64,000 nucleotides of DNA, taken from the NCBI RefSeq assembly GCF_030369615.1, contig NZ_CP128494.1, forward strand, positions 964,001 through 1,028,000, in the 5' to 3' direction. This document shows, one piece after another, positions 40,352-51,409 of the stretch; positions within the stretch are counted from its first letter, which is position 1; every line of letters starts with the position of its first letter. The notes beneath the pieces were generated by a model that worked only from the letters and a program-made list of their open reading frames with translations, made no database searches and had not been told where the DNA came from. The stretch is from Geobacillus stearothermophilus ATCC 12980. GTDB lineage: Bacteria; Bacillota; Bacilli; Bacillales; Anoxybacillaceae. The translations under genes were made by a program, and so were the position numbers.

Positions 40352-41905
40352 ATGGTGGAGCGGATGGAACGAACCGTTCCTGTAGCCGCCGTCCGTGATG
40401 CGGCGTCAAGCGGACAGTTTCGGCCGGGGCAGGCGGTTGTCGGCCGAATCGAGCGGGTGGAAGAGGCGGAGACGGGGGAGCGGACAGCGCTTGTCCGCAC
40501 CGGCGGCCGCCTCGTGCGCGCCCGCCTCGAGGCGCCGCTTGCCGCCGGGCGCACGTACTTGTTTGAAATCAAGGAAAGCGGCAGCAACGTTTACTGGAAA
40601 GCGGTCGCGCTTTCCGAACCGGAGCAGGCGGTTCCCCGTGAAGATGTCGTCCACCGATGGCAGCAGGCGTGGAAGCTGCCCGAGGCCGCGCTCCCGGTGC
40701 TTCGCCAAGCGCTGAAGGCAGGCGCGGCCGTAACGAAAGAAGAAGCGGCGGAACTGGCTGCAGCGGTGCGAAAAACCGGCCGGCCGGCCGACGCGGAGGA
40801 GGTGCTTGCTTATTTGTTCCATCGCCGCCTCCCGCCGTCTCCCGCCGTATTTCGCGCACTGTGGGCGGCGCGGACCGGAGAGCCGCTCGCAGTGCAGCTT
40901 GAAAGGCTAAAAGCGGTGTTCACTGAACGTTCTTCAGGCCCGATGGCGCCGGTGTTCAAGCAGGCGGCTGACCGTCTTCTTTCGCCGCCGCTGTTCGCCT
41001 ATGAGGCAGCGGTGCGCCTGTTGTTGACAGCGGAAGAAGGAGCGGAGGGGCCGGCTCATGCGCTTCTTTTCCGCCTCGGGCTTGTTCCGCTACCGGCAGG
41101 ACGGATGGCCGCCATTCAGAACGCCATGCAGCAGCGGCAGTTTGCTGAAGTCGGGAAGCTGCTCGGCCTGACGGACGAGGAAGCGTTTTTCGCGCGCTTT
41201 GCCGCTGTCGATGCCGCCTGCAAAAGCGGTGCGCTGTCAGAGGCGGAAGCGAAGCTGTGGACGTCTGTCCGCACGGCCGGCGACCCGGCGCTGTCGCTGT
41301 TTCATTGGTTGAGGCGGATCGCTGGCCGCCTCGGGCTTGAGGATGAGGCGATGCTCGCCGAAGCGTTGAAAACAAGAGGCGCGCCGCCGATGGCTCCTTC
41401 GTTGAGACGGCTGCTTCTTCATCTGCTCGGCGGAGCGGGAAGCAAAGAGGCAGAAGCCGCGGCGGAAGCGTTTCTTGACCGCCTTGACGGAATGGCCGTC
41501 ATCGCCGGAAGCGATGGGCCTGTCGGGCACATTTGGATTTCTTTTCCTTTGCCGCTGGGCGGGCGCAACCACGATTTTTCGGTTTATTGGCAAGGGCGGC
41601 GGAAGGATGGAGGGGCGCTTGATCCCGATTATAGCCGCATCGTTTGCAGCGTCACGCTCGAACAACTGGGCGGGATTTTGATCGATATGCGTGTGCAGCG
41701 GCGGATCGTCCACATTTCCCTTTTTCACGATGATCCGAGGCTGCCGGAGCTCGTTCATCGCTTTGCCCCGCTGGTGAAAGAGCGTCTTCAGGCGCACGGT
41801 TATCTGCTGTCGGGCATTGATGTGAAAGCGGCCGAAGCTAGTCCCCCGGCCCCTTCCGTGCTGCCGTTTGCCGGCAGCAGCAGCGAGGTGGATTGGCGCG
41901 TATGA
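40352..41905 (+). CDS. ylqG: FliK-like protein of unknown function (YlqG-like)
   Basis: A 517-residue alanine- and arginine-rich protein with low similarity over most of its length. The C-terminal part (from about 380: GHIWISFPLPLGGRNHDFSV, then VTLEQLGGILIDMRVQRRIV) looks like the FliK C-terminal hook-length domain. The N-terminal region (FRPGQAVVGRIERVEEAETG) looks like a small beta domain. It is tightly linked to ylqH, an FlhB C-terminal domain homologue, so it may work in type III export switching, but this is inference. The ATG at 40352 follows AAAGGGGGAAAG. No signal peptide is seen. Confidence 0.78.
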   Translation: MVERMERTVPVAAVRDAASSGQFRPGQAVVGRIERVEEAETGERTALVRTGGRLVRARLEAPLAAGRTYLFEIKESGSNVYWKAVALSEPEQAVPREDVVHRWQQAWKLPEAALPVLRQALKAGAAVTKEEAAELAAAVRKTGRPADAEEVLAYLFHRRLPPSPAVFRALWAARTGEPLAVQLERLKAVFTERSSGPMAPVFKQAADRLLSPPLFAYEAAVRLLLTAEEGAEGPAHALLFRLGLVPLPAGRMAAIQNAMQQRQFAEVGKLLGLTDEEAFFARFAAVDAACKSGALSEAEAKLWTSVRTAGDPALSLFHWLRRIAGRLGLEDEAMLAEALKTRGAPPMAPSLRRLLLHLLGGAGSKEAEAAAEAFLDRLDGMAVIAGSDGPVGHIWISFPLPLGGRNHDFSVYWQGRRKDGGALDPDYSRIVCSVTLEQLGGILIDMRVQRRIVHISLFHDDPRLPELVHRFAPLVKERLQAHGYLLSGIDVKAAEASPPAPSVLPFAGSSSEVDWRV

Positions 41906-42192
41906 GCGAGGAGCGGAAAAAAGCGGTCGCCCTGTCCTATGACGCGGCGGTTCACGAAGCGCCTGTCGTGAAAGCGAAGGGAGCGGGAACGGCGGCGGAA
42001 GCGATCATCGCTGCCGCCCAACAGCATGGCGTGCCGATTCGAAAGGATCCGTCGCTCGTTGAACTTCTCAGCAAAGTGGAAATCGATAACACGATTCCGG
42101 AAGTGCTGTATGCGGTTGTGGCGGAGTTGTTTGCGTTCCTTTATCAGCTGGATCAGGCGGCGAAACAGGAAACGGAGGGAGAAAAGGGATGA
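41902..42192 (+). CDS. ylqH: FlhB C-terminal domain homologue (YlqH/FlhX-like)
   Basis: A 96-residue protein matching the FlhB cytoplasmic domain: KKAVALSYDAAVHEAPVVKA, then AAQQHGVPIRKDPSLVELL and IDNTIPEVLYAVVAELFAFL. It starts just where FlhB is normally autocleaved at NPTH, and lacks that motif and all membrane helices. Such stand-alone domains can replace the cleaved part of FlhB in some bacteria. It overlaps ylqG by four bases (ATGA). Confidence 0.88.
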   Translation: MSEERKKAVALSYDAAVHEAPVVKAKGAGTAAEAIIAAAQQHGVPIRKDPSLVELLSKVEIDNTIPEVLYAVVAELFAFLYQLDQAAKQETEGEKG

Positions 42193-42232
42193 TTTTTCAA
42201 CCTCCTAATTTCTCAATTTTGCGACGAAACGG

Positions 42233-42260
42233 TGGACAAGCGGGAAATGTTAGGTATAAA
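42233..42260 (+). promoter_or_regulatory. Sigma-A promoter of sucCD
   Basis: TGGACA (42233-42238), 16-base spacer, TATAAA (42255-42260), 48 bases before sucC. Confidence 0.65.
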
Positions 42261-42261
42261 A

Positions 42262-42275
42262 TGAAAGCGCTAAGA
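42262..42275 (+). promoter_or_regulatory. Candidate CcpA (cre) site at the sucC promoter
   Basis: TGAAAGCGCTAAGA fits the cre consensus TGWAANCGNTNWCA with one mismatch and covers the predicted transcription start. It would allow carbon catabolite repression of sucCD. Confidence 0.5.
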
Positions 42276-42307
42276 CTTTTTCAGTTTCATACATAGGAGG
42301 TTGGCGC

Positions 42308-43468
<1,161 letters not shown>

Positions 43469-43485
43469 GAAAGCGAGGGAGACAC

Positions 43486-44388
43486 GTGAGTGTTTTTGTC
43501 AATAAAGATACGAAAGTGATCGTACAAGGGATTACCGGTTCGCAAGGGCTGTTTCATACAAAACAGATGATTGAATACGGCACGAACATTGTCGGTGGCG
43601 TTACGCCGGGCAAAGGCGGCACGGAAGTCGAAGGCGTGCCGGTGTTTGACACCGTTTCCGAAGCGGTCGAAAAAACAGGCGCGAACGCCTCGGTCATTTA
43701 CGTTCCGCCGGCGTTTGCTGCAGACGCTATTATGGAAGCGGTCGACGCCGGGCTTGATCTTGTCGTCTGCATCACCGAAGGCATTCCGGTGCTCGATATG
43801 GTGAAAGTGAAGCGGTACATGGAAGGGAAAAAGACTCGCCTCATCGGCCCGAACTGCCCGGGCGTCATTACGCCGGAAGAGTGCAAAATCGGCATTATGC
43901 CGGGCTACATCCATAAAAAAGGGCACGTCGGCATCGTCTCGCGCTCCGGCACGCTGACGTATGAAGCGGTTCACCAATTGACGCAAGCCGGCATCGGCCA
44001 ATCGACGGCGGTCGGCATTGGCGGCGACCCGGTCAACGGCACGAATTTCATCGATGTGCTGAAGGCGTTTAACGAAGACGAGGAGACGTACGCGGTCATT
44101 ATGATCGGCGAAATCGGCGGCACGGCGGAAGAAGAAGCGGCCGAATGGGTGAAAGCGAACATGACGAAGCCGGTCGTCGGCTTTATCGGCGGGCAAACGG
44201 CGCCTCCGGGCAAACGGATGGGCCATGCCGGCGCTATCATTTCCGGCGGCAAAGGCACGGCGGCGGAAAAAATCAAGAAAATGACCGAATGCGGCATCAA
44301 AGTAGCGGAAACGCCGGCCGTCATCGGCGAAACGCTCATTTCGGTCTTGAAAGAGCGCGGTTTATACGAAAAATGCAAAACGCATTAA
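43486..44388 (+). CDS. sucD: Succinyl-CoA synthetase alpha subunit
   Basis: A 300-residue CoA-binding subunit. It has [47 protein letters not shown] and the active-site histidine in [17 protein letters not shown], which is phosphorylated during catalysis. The start is a GTG at 43486 after GAGGGAGA. A hairpin after the stop probably ends the operon. Confidence 0.97.
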   Translation: MSVFVNKDTKVIVQGITGSQGLFHTKQMIEYGTNIVGGVTPGKGGTEVEGVPVFDTVSEAVEKTGANASVIYVPPAFAADAIMEAVDAGLDLVVCITEGIPVLDMVKVKRYMEGKKTRLIGPNCPGVITPEECKIGIMPGYIHKKGHVGIVSRSGTLTYEAVHQLTQAGIGQSTAVGIGGDPVNGTNFIDVLKAFNEDEETYAVIMIGEIGGTAEEEAAEWVKANMTKPVVGFIGGQTAPPGKRMGHAGAIISGGKGTAAEKIKKMTECGIKVAETPAVIGETLISVLKERGLYEKCKTH

Positions 44389-44394
44389 CATGGG

Positions 44395-44421
44395 GCTCCG
44401 CACGTTGCCGTGCGGGGCGCT
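44395..44421 (+). terminator. Terminator-like hairpin after sucD
   Basis: Ten-pair stem GCTCCGCACG / CGTGCGGGGC with loop TTGC, but only a weak T tract (GCTGTTT). Confidence 0.5.
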
Positions 44422-44451
44422 GTTTGCCATTGACGCAGAAAGGAGAATGGT

Positions 44452-45333
44452 ATGTACGATACAGTTCGCGACCGGCTCATTCATCTTCACCATTGCCGCG
44501 GAGCCGGCTGGAAGACGATCCGCTCTCTGCTTGACGCGGACCCGACGCTTGCCGCTCCATTTTTCATGTCCCCTCAATCCCTTCGCCCGCTCGTTCCGCT
44601 TACTTCTCAACAATTCGCTGCTTTTTTCCGCGACCTGCATTCCATTGATCTTCACCGGCTCATCAAAACGTATCAAGCTCGCCGCATTCACGTCATAACC
44701 GTGTTCGATGATCACTATCCGCCGCTGTTAAAGCATATTTACGCGCCGCCATGGGTGCTGTATGCAAAAGGGAACGCCGGCTTGCTTCAACAAACAAAGT
44801 TGATCAGCATCGTCGGCACGCGGCGCCCGACCAAAGACGGGCTCGAAGCGCTTGACAAGCTTGTTCCGCCCCTTTCGGCCGCCGGATGGACGATCGTCAG
44901 CGGGCTGGCTGCCGGCATCGACATTCATGCCCATCGGCTTGCTGTCAAGTACGGCGGAACGACGATCGCCGTCATCGCCGGCGGGCTGGATCATGTTTAC
45001 CCGAAAGCGCACTGGCCCTTCGCCCGCTATTTGATGAATGAACAGCTTGTCATCGCCGAACATCCGCCGGCAACGAAGCCGCAGGCATGGCACTTTCCGG
45101 CGCGCAACCGCATCATCAGCGGACTGTCGCTCGGCACGCTCGTCGTGCAAGCGAAACGGAAAAGCGGTTCGCTCATCACCGCCGCGTATGCGCTCGAGCA
45201 AGGGCGGGAAGTGTTTGCCGTCCCCGGTCCGATCGGGGCGGCCGAGGCAGCCGGGCCGAATACGCTTATTCAGCACGGGGCAAAACTAGTGCAGGAAGCG
45301 GAAGACATCATCGTCGAATTCCCGTACGTATAA
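44452..45333 (+). CDS. dprA: DNA processing protein DprA
   Basis: A 293-residue DprA/Smf that loads RecA on incoming single-stranded DNA during transformation. The Rossmann-like domain has SIVGTRRPTKDGLEAL, IVSGLAAGIDIHAHRLAV, TIAVIAGGLDHVYP and FPARNRIISGLSLG. The N-terminal helix-hairpin-helix-like part is present; the C-terminal winged helix seems absent, as in B. subtilis. AGGAGA precedes the ATG. Confidence 0.95.
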   Translation: MYDTVRDRLIHLHHCRGAGWKTIRSLLDADPTLAAPFFMSPQSLRPLVPLTSQQFAAFFRDLHSIDLHRLIKTYQARRIHVITVFDDHYPPLLKHIYAPPWVLYAKGNAGLLQQTKLISIVGTRRPTKDGLEALDKLVPPLSAAGWTIVSGLAAGIDIHAHRLAVKYGGTTIAVIAGGLDHVYPKAHWPFARYLMNEQLVIAEHPPATKPQAWHFPARNRIISGLSLGTLVVQAKRKSGSLITAAYALEQGREVFAVPGPIGAAEAAGPNTLIQHGAKLVQEAEDIIVEFPYV

Positions 45334-45342
45334 TGATCATGT

Positions 45343-45372
45343 TTGACAAATGCGGCAATAATCATTAATAAT
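45343..45372 (+). promoter_or_regulatory. Sigma-A promoter of topA
   Basis: Perfect TTGACA (45343-45348), 18-base spacer, AATAAT (45367-45372), 40 bases before topA. Confidence 0.7.
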
Positions 45373-45411
45373 AATGAAGATTTCAATTTACTTCCTAGGG
45401 GTGGAAGATGG

Positions 45412-47487
45412 ATGTCAGACTACTTGGTTATCGTCGAATCGCCAACGAAAGCGAAGACGATCGAGCGGTACTTAGGAAAAAAATATACGGTCAAAGCTTC
45501 GATGGGACACGTTCGCGATTTGCCAAAAAGCCAGATGGGCGTTGATATAGACCGCGGCTACGCATTGAAATATATTACGATTCGCGGCAAAGGCCAGGTG
45601 ATTAAGGAGCTGAAAATGGCGGCCAAAAAGGCGAAAAAAGTGTTTCTTGCCGCCGACCCGGATCGGGAAGGGGAAGCGATCGCCTGGCATTTGGCCCACA
45701 TGCTCGATTTAGACATTCACTCAGACTGCCGCGTCGTTTTTCATGAAATTACAAAGGATGCCATTCAACAGTCGTTCCAGCAGCCGCGCTCCATCAACAT
45801 GAATCTTGTCGACGCCCAACAGGCGCGGCGCGTGCTCGACCGCCTCGTCGGCTACAACATCAGCCCGCTCTTATGGAAAAAAGTCAAAAAAGGGTTGAGC
45901 GCCGGCCGCGTCCAATCGGTTGCGCTCCGTCTGATCATCGACCGGGAAAAAGAAATCCGCCAGTTTCAGCCGGAAGAATATTGGACGATTCAAGCGACGT
46001 TTCAAAAAGGGGATGAGGCGTTTGCGGCTTCGTTTTACGGGATGGACGGCGAAAAGCGGGAATTAAAAACGGAAGCGGACGTCAAAGCGGTGCTCGCCCG
46101 CTTGAGCGGGCCCGCGTTTACGGTGAAAACGGTGACAAAGCGGGAGCGAAAACGCAGCCCGGTGCCCCCATTTACCACATCGTCACTGCAGCAGGAGGCG
46201 GCGCGTAAGCTGAATTTCCGCACGAAAAAGACGATGATGATCGCCCAGCAGCTGTACGAAGGGATCGACCTCGGCAGCGAAGGAACGGTCGGGCTCATTA
46301 CGTACATGCGCACCGATTCGACACGCATCGCCGAAACGGCGCAGCAAGAGGCGGCAGCGTACATTGAGGCCAAATTCGGCGCGGCGTACGTCAGTCAGGA
46401 GAAGCGGAAAGAAAAGAACAGCGCGAACGCCCAAGACGCCCACGAGGCGATTCGCCCGACCTCGGCGTTTCGCGATCCGGAGAACGTGAAGCCATATTTG
46501 ACGCGCGACCAGTTTCGGTTGTATAAACTCATTTGGGAACGGTTTATCGCCAGCCAGATGGCGGCGGCGGTGCTCGACACAATGAGCGTCGAGCTGGAAA
46601 ACAACGGCGTCGTGTTCCGCGCGAGCGGCTCGACGGTGAAGTTTCCGGGGTTTATGAAAGTGTATATTGAAGGGACGGACGATCAAGCGGAAGAGCAAGA
46701 CCGGCTTCTTCCGGACTTGACGGAAGGGGAGACGGTCAAGAGCGAGGCGGTCGACCCGAAGCAGCACTTTACCCAGCCGCCGCCGCGCTATACGGAAGCG
46801 CGCCTTGTCAAAACGTTGGAGGAGCTCGGCATCGGCCGCCCATCGACCTACGCCCCGACGCTCGATACGATCCAAAAACGCAACTACGTCGTGTTGGAAA
46901 ACAAACGGTTCGTCCCGACGGAGCTCGGGGAAATCGTTGTCGAGCTGATGCTAGAGTTTTTCCCGGAAATCATCGATGTCGAGTTTACGGCGAAAATGGA
47001 AAAAGAGCTGGATGGAATTGAAGAGGGAAAAGTGGAATGGATCAAAGTCGTCGATGAGTTTTACCGCGAGTTCGAGAAAAGGTTGAAAGTGGCGGAAAAA
47101 GAAATGCGCGAAGTGGAGATTAAAGACGAGCCGGCCGGGATCGACTGCGACATATGCGGCAGCCCGATGGTGTACAAAATGGGCCGCTTCGGCAAGTTTA
47201 TCGCCTGCTCCAATTTTCCCGAATGCCGCCATACGAAGCCGATCGTCAAACAAATCGGCGTCAAATGCCCGAAGTGCCATGAAGGAGAGATTGTCGAGCG
47301 CAACACGAAGAAAAAGCGGATCTTTTACGGTTGCAGCCGCTTTCCGGAGTGCGATTTTGTCTCCTGGGATAAACCGCTTGCCCGCCCATGCCCGAAATGC
47401 GGCGGCCTGCTTGTCGAGAAAAAGTTAAAAAAAGGCGTGCAAGTGCAGTGCACGGCCTGCGATTATGAAGAACAGCCGGAAACATAA
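45412..47487 (+). CDS. topA: DNA topoisomerase I
   Basis: A 691-residue type IA topoisomerase relaxing negative supercoils. The TOPRIM domain starts [20 protein letters not shown] and has [13 protein letters not shown]; the catalytic tyrosine is Tyr298 in [11 protein letters not shown]. Three C-terminal four-cysteine zinc ribbons follow (CDICGSP..C..C, CPKCHEG..C..C, CPKCGG..C..C). The ATG at 45412 follows AGGGGTGGAAG. The next gene is xerC, without the usual trmFO between. Confidence 0.97.
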   Translation: MSDYLVIVESPTKAKTIERYLGKKYTVKASMGHVRDLPKSQMGVDIDRGYALKYITIRGKGQVIKELKMAAKKAKKVFLAADPDREGEAIAWHLAHMLDLDIHSDCRVVFHEITKDAIQQSFQQPRSINMNLVDAQQARRVLDRLVGYNISPLLWKKVKKGLSAGRVQSVALRLIIDREKEIRQFQPEEYWTIQATFQKGDEAFAASFYGMDGEKRELKTEADVKAVLARLSGPAFTVKTVTKRERKRSPVPPFTTSSLQQEAARKLNFRTKKTMMIAQQLYEGIDLGSEGTVGLITYMRTDSTRIAETAQQEAAAYIEAKFGAAYVSQEKRKEKNSANAQDAHEAIRPTSAFRDPENVKPYLTRDQFRLYKLIWERFIASQMAAAVLDTMSVELENNGVVFRASGSTVKFPGFMKVYIEGTDDQAEEQDRLLPDLTEGETVKSEAVDPKQHFTQPPPRYTEARLVKTLEELGIGRPSTYAPTLDTIQKRNYVVLENKRFVPTELGEIVVELMLEFFPEIIDVEFTAKMEKELDGIEEGKVEWIKVVDEFYREFEKRLKVAEKEMREVEIKDEPAGIDCDICGSPMVYKMGRFGKFIACSNFPECRHTKPIVKQIGVKCPKCHEGEIVERNTKKKRIFYGCSRFPECDFVSWDKPLARPCPKCGGLLVEKKLKKGVQVQCTACDYEEQPET

Positions 47488-47526
47488 CGGAGTGTTGAAC
47501 ACAATTCAGAATTTTAGAAGAAATAG

Positions 47527-47555
47527 TTGCGCTGCAACCAATCATATGGTACGAT
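47527..47555 (+). promoter_or_regulatory. Promoter of the xerC-clpQY-codY operon
   Basis: TTGCGC (47527-47532), 17-base spacer, TACGAT (47550-47555), 24 bases before xerC. Confidence 0.6.
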
Positions 47556-47579
47556 GTAGAGGCATTGCGGGGTGAGGCG

Positions 47580-48482
47580 ATGAAAAATGCGACATTTGCG
47601 TTACAATTGTTCATGGAATATTTACAAATCGAGAAAAATTATTCACAATATACTATTGCGTGCTACCGGCGCGATATTGAGCAGTTTTTCCAGTTCATGA
47701 ACGAAGAAGGGATCAATGAGCTTGACCAAGTCGCCTACAGCGACGTCCGCTTATATTTGACGAAACTGTATGGCCAGCATTTGGCCAGCCGTTCGGTCGC
47801 CCGTAAAATTTCCAGTTTGCGCAGCTTTTACAAATTTTTGATGCGCGAAGGGCGGGCGGCCGAAAATCCGTTTGCGCTTGCGACACTGCCGAAGAAAGAG
47901 CAAAAAATTCCTAATTTTTTATACCCGAAAGAATTAGAAGCGTTGTTTCTTGTCAATGATGAAAATACGGCCCTCGGCCAGCGCAATACGGCGCTGCTTG
48001 AGTTGTTGTACGCGACTGGTGCTCGGGTTAGTGAATGTTGTCACATACAGCTGTCTGATGTCGATTTTGTGGCGGAAACTGTGCTCATTCACGGCAAAGG
48101 AAACAAGCAGCGCTACGTTCCGTTTGGCCGTCCGGCCCGCGAAGCGCTTGAACGGTATATTCATGGGGGCCGACGCGAGCTGACCAGAAAGCTGCGGGCG
48201 GACCACCGCTATTTATTTGTCAACGCCCGAGGCAATCCGCTCACGCCTCGGGGAGTGCGCCATATTTTGGATCGGATTGTCGAAGCTGCTGCGCTGACGC
48301 AAAACATCAGCCCGCATGTGCTTCGGCATACGTTTGCGACTCATTTGCTCAACGAAGGGGCCGATCTCCGTTCGGTGCAGGAACTGCTCGGCCATGCGCA
48401 TTTGTCATCGACGCAAGTGTATACACATGTAACGAAAGACCGGTTGCGACATATTTATTTGCAGGCGCATCCGCGGGCATAG
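47580..48482 (+). CDS. xerC: Tyrosine recombinase XerC (CodV)
   Basis: A 300-residue site-specific recombinase that with XerD/RipX resolves chromosome dimers at dif. The N-terminal SAM-like domain (1-90) is followed by the catalytic domain with Arg149, Lys173, His246, Arg249, His272 and nucleophile Tyr281 (ATGARVSE, HVLRHTFATHLLNEGAD, LGHAHLSSTQVYTHV). GGGGTGAGG precedes the ATG. It heads the clpQ-clpY-codY operon, as in B. subtilis codV. Confidence 0.96.
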   Translation: MKNATFALQLFMEYLQIEKNYSQYTIACYRRDIEQFFQFMNEEGINELDQVAYSDVRLYLTKLYGQHLASRSVARKISSLRSFYKFLMREGRAAENPFALATLPKKEQKIPNFLYPKELEALFLVNDENTALGQRNTALLELLYATGARVSECCHIQLSDVDFVAETVLIHGKGNKQRYVPFGRPAREALERYIHGGRRELTRKLRADHRYLFVNARGNPLTPRGVRHILDRIVEAAALTQNISPHVLRHTFATHLLNEGADLRSVQELLGHAHLSSTQVYTHVTKDRLRHIYLQAHPRA

Positions 48483-48506
48483 CCCGCATGTAAGGAGGGG
48501 AAAGCG

Positions 48507-49049
48507 ATGGAACGCTTTCATGCAACGACGATTTTTGCCATCCGCCATAACAGCGCAGCGGCGATGGCTGGCGACGGCCAAGTGACGTTCGGCAACGCCG
48601 TCGTGATGAAGCATACAGCGAAAAAAGTGCGGCGCCTGTTTCAAGGCAAAGTGCTAGCCGGCTTTGCCGGCTCAGTGGCGGACGCGTTTACGCTGTTTGA
48701 AATGTTTGAAGGCAAGCTGGAACAGGTCAACGGCAACTTGCCGCGCGCGGCCGTCGAGCTGGCGAAAGAGTGGCGGAGCGATAAAGTGTTGCGCCGCCTT
48801 GAGGCGATGTTGATTGTCATGGATAAGGAACATTTGCTGCTGATTTCCGGCACAGGGGAAGTGATTGAACCGGATGACGGCATGCTCGCCATCGGCTCGG
48901 GCGGTCAGTATGCGTTGGCTGCTGGGCGTGCGTTGAAGAAGTACGCCGGCGGCTCGATGACCGCCAAGGAGATTGCGAAGGCGGCGCTGGAGATCGCCGC
49001 TGACATTTGCGTTTATACGAACAGCCATATTATTGTCGAAGAGCTGTAA
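48507..49049 (+). CDS. clpQ: ATP-dependent protease proteolytic subunit ClpQ/HslV
   Basis: A 180-residue proteasome-like peptidase. The N-terminus [15 protein letters not shown] carries five residues after Met before the TTI that is the mature start in E. coli HslV. It also has [34 protein letters not shown] and [16 protein letters not shown]. In B. subtilis the protein acts through an N-terminal serine; here residue 2 is Glu, so the nucleophile is uncertain. GGAGGGG precedes the ATG. ClpY is the partner unfoldase. Confidence 0.95.
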   Translation: MERFHATTIFAIRHNSAAAMAGDGQVTFGNAVVMKHTAKKVRRLFQGKVLAGFAGSVADAFTLFEMFEGKLEQVNGNLPRAAVELAKEWRSDKVLRRLEAMLIVMDKEHLLLISGTGEVIEPDDGMLAIGSGGQYALAAGRALKKYAGGSMTAKEIAKAALEIAADICVYTNSHIIVEEL

Positions 49050-49063
49050 AAAGGAGGAGGCCG

Positions 49064-50461
49064 ATGATGGCGGAATCGTTGACTCCACGGCAAATTGTTG
49101 AGAAGCTCGACCAGTTTATCGTCGGACAAAAAGAGGCGAAAAAGGCGGTGGCGATCGCGCTTCGCAACCGGTACCGCCGCAGTTTGCTCGATGAAAAACT
49201 GCGCGATGAAGTAATGCCGAAAAACATTTTAATGATCGGCCCGACCGGGGTCGGGAAGACGGAGATCGCCCGCCGTCTCGCGAAGCTCGTCGGCGCGCCG
49301 TTTATCAAGGTTGAGGCGACGAAATTTACGGAAGTCGGTTATGTCGGGCGCGACGTCGAATCGATGGTGCGCGATTTGGTGGAAACGTCAGTTCGGATCG
49401 TGAAAGAACGAAAAATGAATGAGGTGAAAGACCGAGCTGAACAACAGGCGAACAAGCGGCTCGTTGAACTGCTCGTTCCGGGCAAACAAAAGCAAACGAT
49501 CAAAAATCCGCTCGAGCTGTTGTTTGGCGGCCAAGGGAATCCGTCGGACAACAGCTACGGCCATGAGGATGAACAAATCGAGCAAAAACGGCGTCAAGTG
49601 GCCTGGCAGCTGGCAAACGGCCAGCTCGAAAACGAGATGGTCACGATTGAAATTGAGGAGCAGACGCCAATGCTCTTTGACTTTTTGCAAGGGACGGGCA
49701 TTGAGCAGATGGGCGTGAATATGCAAGACGCGCTCAGCAGCCTGATGCCGCGGCGACGCAAAAAGCGGCGCCTGAAAGTGAGTGAAGCGCGCAAGGTGCT
49801 CATCAATGAAGAAGCGCAAAAACTGATCGACATGGATGAAGTGACGCAAGAGGCGGTCCGCCTCGCCGAACAGTCGGGCATCATCTTTATCGATGAAATT
49901 GATAAAATTGCCCGCAGCGGGGCGGTGTCCGGCTCGGCCGACGTCTCGCGCGAAGGGGTGCAGCGCGACATCTTGCCGATCGTCGAAGGATCGACGGTCA
50001 TGACGAAATACGGACCGGTCAAAACGGACCATATTTTGTTCATCGCCGCCGGCGCGTTTCATATGGCGAAGCCGTCCGACTTGATCCCTGAGCTGCAAGG
50101 TCGGTTTCCGATCCGCGTCGAGTTGGCGAAACTTTCGGTTGACGATTTCGTAAGTATATTGGTCGAGCCGAATAATGCGCTCATTAAACAATATCAGGCA
50201 CTTTTGGCAACAGAAGGTATAAGTCTTGAATTTTCTGACGATGCTATTCGTAAGATTGCCGAAGTGGCCTTCGAAGTCAACCAGACGACTGACAACATCG
50301 GCGCGCGCCGGCTACATACGATTTTGGAAAAACTGCTTGAGGATTTGCTGTTTGAAGCGCCCGATATCGGGCTCGACAAAGTCGTCATCACGCCGCAATA
50401 CGTTGAGCAAAAACTCGGCAGCATCGTCAAAAACAAAGATTTGAGCGAATTTATTTTATGA
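49064..50461 (+). CDS. clpY: ATP-dependent protease ATPase subunit ClpY/HslU
   Basis: A 465-residue AAA+ unfoldase. It has [20 protein letters not shown], the Walker [17 protein letters not shown], the intermediate domain (about 110-240), Walker [12 protein letters not shown] and a C-terminal end matching HslU (LSEFIL). The ATG at 49064 follows AAGGAGGAGG; 49067 is also possible. A longer in-frame start upstream would overlap clpQ and lacks a ribosome site. Confidence 0.96.
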   Translation: MMAESLTPRQIVEKLDQFIVGQKEAKKAVAIALRNRYRRSLLDEKLRDEVMPKNILMIGPTGVGKTEIARRLAKLVGAPFIKVEATKFTEVGYVGRDVESMVRDLVETSVRIVKERKMNEVKDRAEQQANKRLVELLVPGKQKQTIKNPLELLFGGQGNPSDNSYGHEDEQIEQKRRQVAWQLANGQLENEMVTIEIEEQTPMLFDFLQGTGIEQMGVNMQDALSSLMPRRRKKRRLKVSEARKVLINEEAQKLIDMDEVTQEAVRLAEQSGIIFIDEIDKIARSGAVSGSADVSREGVQRDILPIVEGSTVMTKYGPVKTDHILFIAAGAFHMAKPSDLIPELQGRFPIRVELAKLSVDDFVSILVEPNNALIKQYQALLATEGISLEFSDDAIRKIAEVAFEVNQTTDNIGARRLHTILEKLLEDLLFEAPDIGLDKVVITPQYVEQKLGSIVKNKDLSEFIL

Positions 50462-50477
50462 GGAGGAGATGGACTCG

Positions 50478-51257
50478 ATGAACTTGCTAGAGAAAACACG
50501 AAAAATCAACGCCATGCTGCAGAAGGCAGCTGGGCGGCCGGTCAATTTCAAAGAGATGGCGGAAACGCTTTGCGATGTCATTGAAGCGAACGTGTTCGTC
50601 GTCAGCCGCCGCGGCAAACTGCTTGGCTTCGCCATTAAACAGTCGATTGAAAACGAACGGATGAAACGGATGCTTGAGGAGCGCCAGTTTCCGGAAGAAT
50701 ACACGAAAAAATTGTTCAACATTACGGAAACGTCCCCTAATATCGATATTAATAGCGAATATACGGCGTTTCCAGTGGAAAATCGTGACTTGTTCAAAAC
50801 CGGTTTGACGACGATCGTTCCGATCAACGGCGGAGGCGAACGGCTCGGCACGCTTATTTTGTCGCGCCTTGATCGTGAGTTTGATAACGATGACCTGATT
50901 TTGGCCGAGTATGGCGCAACGGTCGTCGGCATGGAAATTTTGCGTGAAAAAGCGGAAGAAATCGAAGAGGAAGCGCGCAGCAAGGCGGTCGTGCAAATGG
51001 CGATCAGCTCGCTTTCTTACAGCGAACTTGAGGCGATTGAACATATTTTTGAAGAGCTTGACGGAACGGAAGGGCTGCTTGTCGCCAGCAAAATCGCCGA
51101 CCGCGTCGGCATCACCCGTTCGGTGATCGTCAACGCCCTGCGCAAGCTTGAAAGCGCCGGCGTCATCGAATCGCGTTCGCTCGGCATGAAAGGAACGTAC
51201 ATTAAAGTATTGAATGACAAGTTTTTAAGCGAACTGGAAAAATTGAAATCAAGCTGA
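50478..51257 (+). CDS. codY: GTP-sensing global regulator CodY
   Basis: A 259-residue repressor that responds to branched-chain amino acids and GTP. The N-terminal GAF domain (about 1-155) has [20 protein letters not shown] and [15 protein letters not shown]; the C-terminal winged helix has [20 protein letters not shown], almost invariant in the family. The ATG at 50478 gives the family start; ATG 50469 is too close to the ribosome site GGAGGAG. Confidence 0.97.
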   Translation: MNLLEKTRKINAMLQKAAGRPVNFKEMAETLCDVIEANVFVVSRRGKLLGFAIKQSIENERMKRMLEERQFPEEYTKKLFNITETSPNIDINSEYTAFPVENRDLFKTGLTTIVPINGGGERLGTLILSRLDREFDNDDLILAEYGATVVGMEILREKAEEIEEEARSKAVVQMAISSLSYSELEAIEHIFEELDGTEGLLVASKIADRVGITRSVIVNALRKLESAGVIESRSLGMKGTYIKVLNDKFLSELEKLKSS

Positions 51258-51273
51258 ACGGCATAGCTGCCTA

Positions 51274-51307
51274 AGCCCGCTGGGTATTTTGGCCCGGCGG
51301 GTTTTTT
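51274..51307 (+). terminator. Rho-independent terminator after codY
   Basis: Nine-pair stem CCCGCTGGG / CCCGGCGGG with a T-run. Confidence 0.85.
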
Positions 51308-51377
51308 GTTGTTGACAAACATCTTTGGCATCGTTTTTCTGTCATGGCATCTTCGAAAAATAGTACCAAGTTCCGTC

Positions 51378-51406
51378 TATACATTAGGTTTTCTTTCCTG
51401 TAAAAT
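51378..51406 (+). promoter_or_regulatory. Candidate promoter of the fla/che operon
   Basis: TATACA (51378-51383), 17-base spacer, TAAAAT (51401-51406), about 50 bases before flgB. A perfect TTGACA at 51312 has no -10 at the right distance. Confidence 0.5.
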
Positions 51407-51409
51407 GAA

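Noticed and set aside
45408..45420. ATG at 45408 as the topA start
   Set aside because: It is out of frame with topA; the ATG at 45412 gives the conserved [15 protein letters not shown] start.
51312..51340. TTGACA at 51312 as the main fla/che promoter
   Set aside because: The -35 is perfect but no acceptable -10 lies 16-19 bases downstream (TTTTCT).
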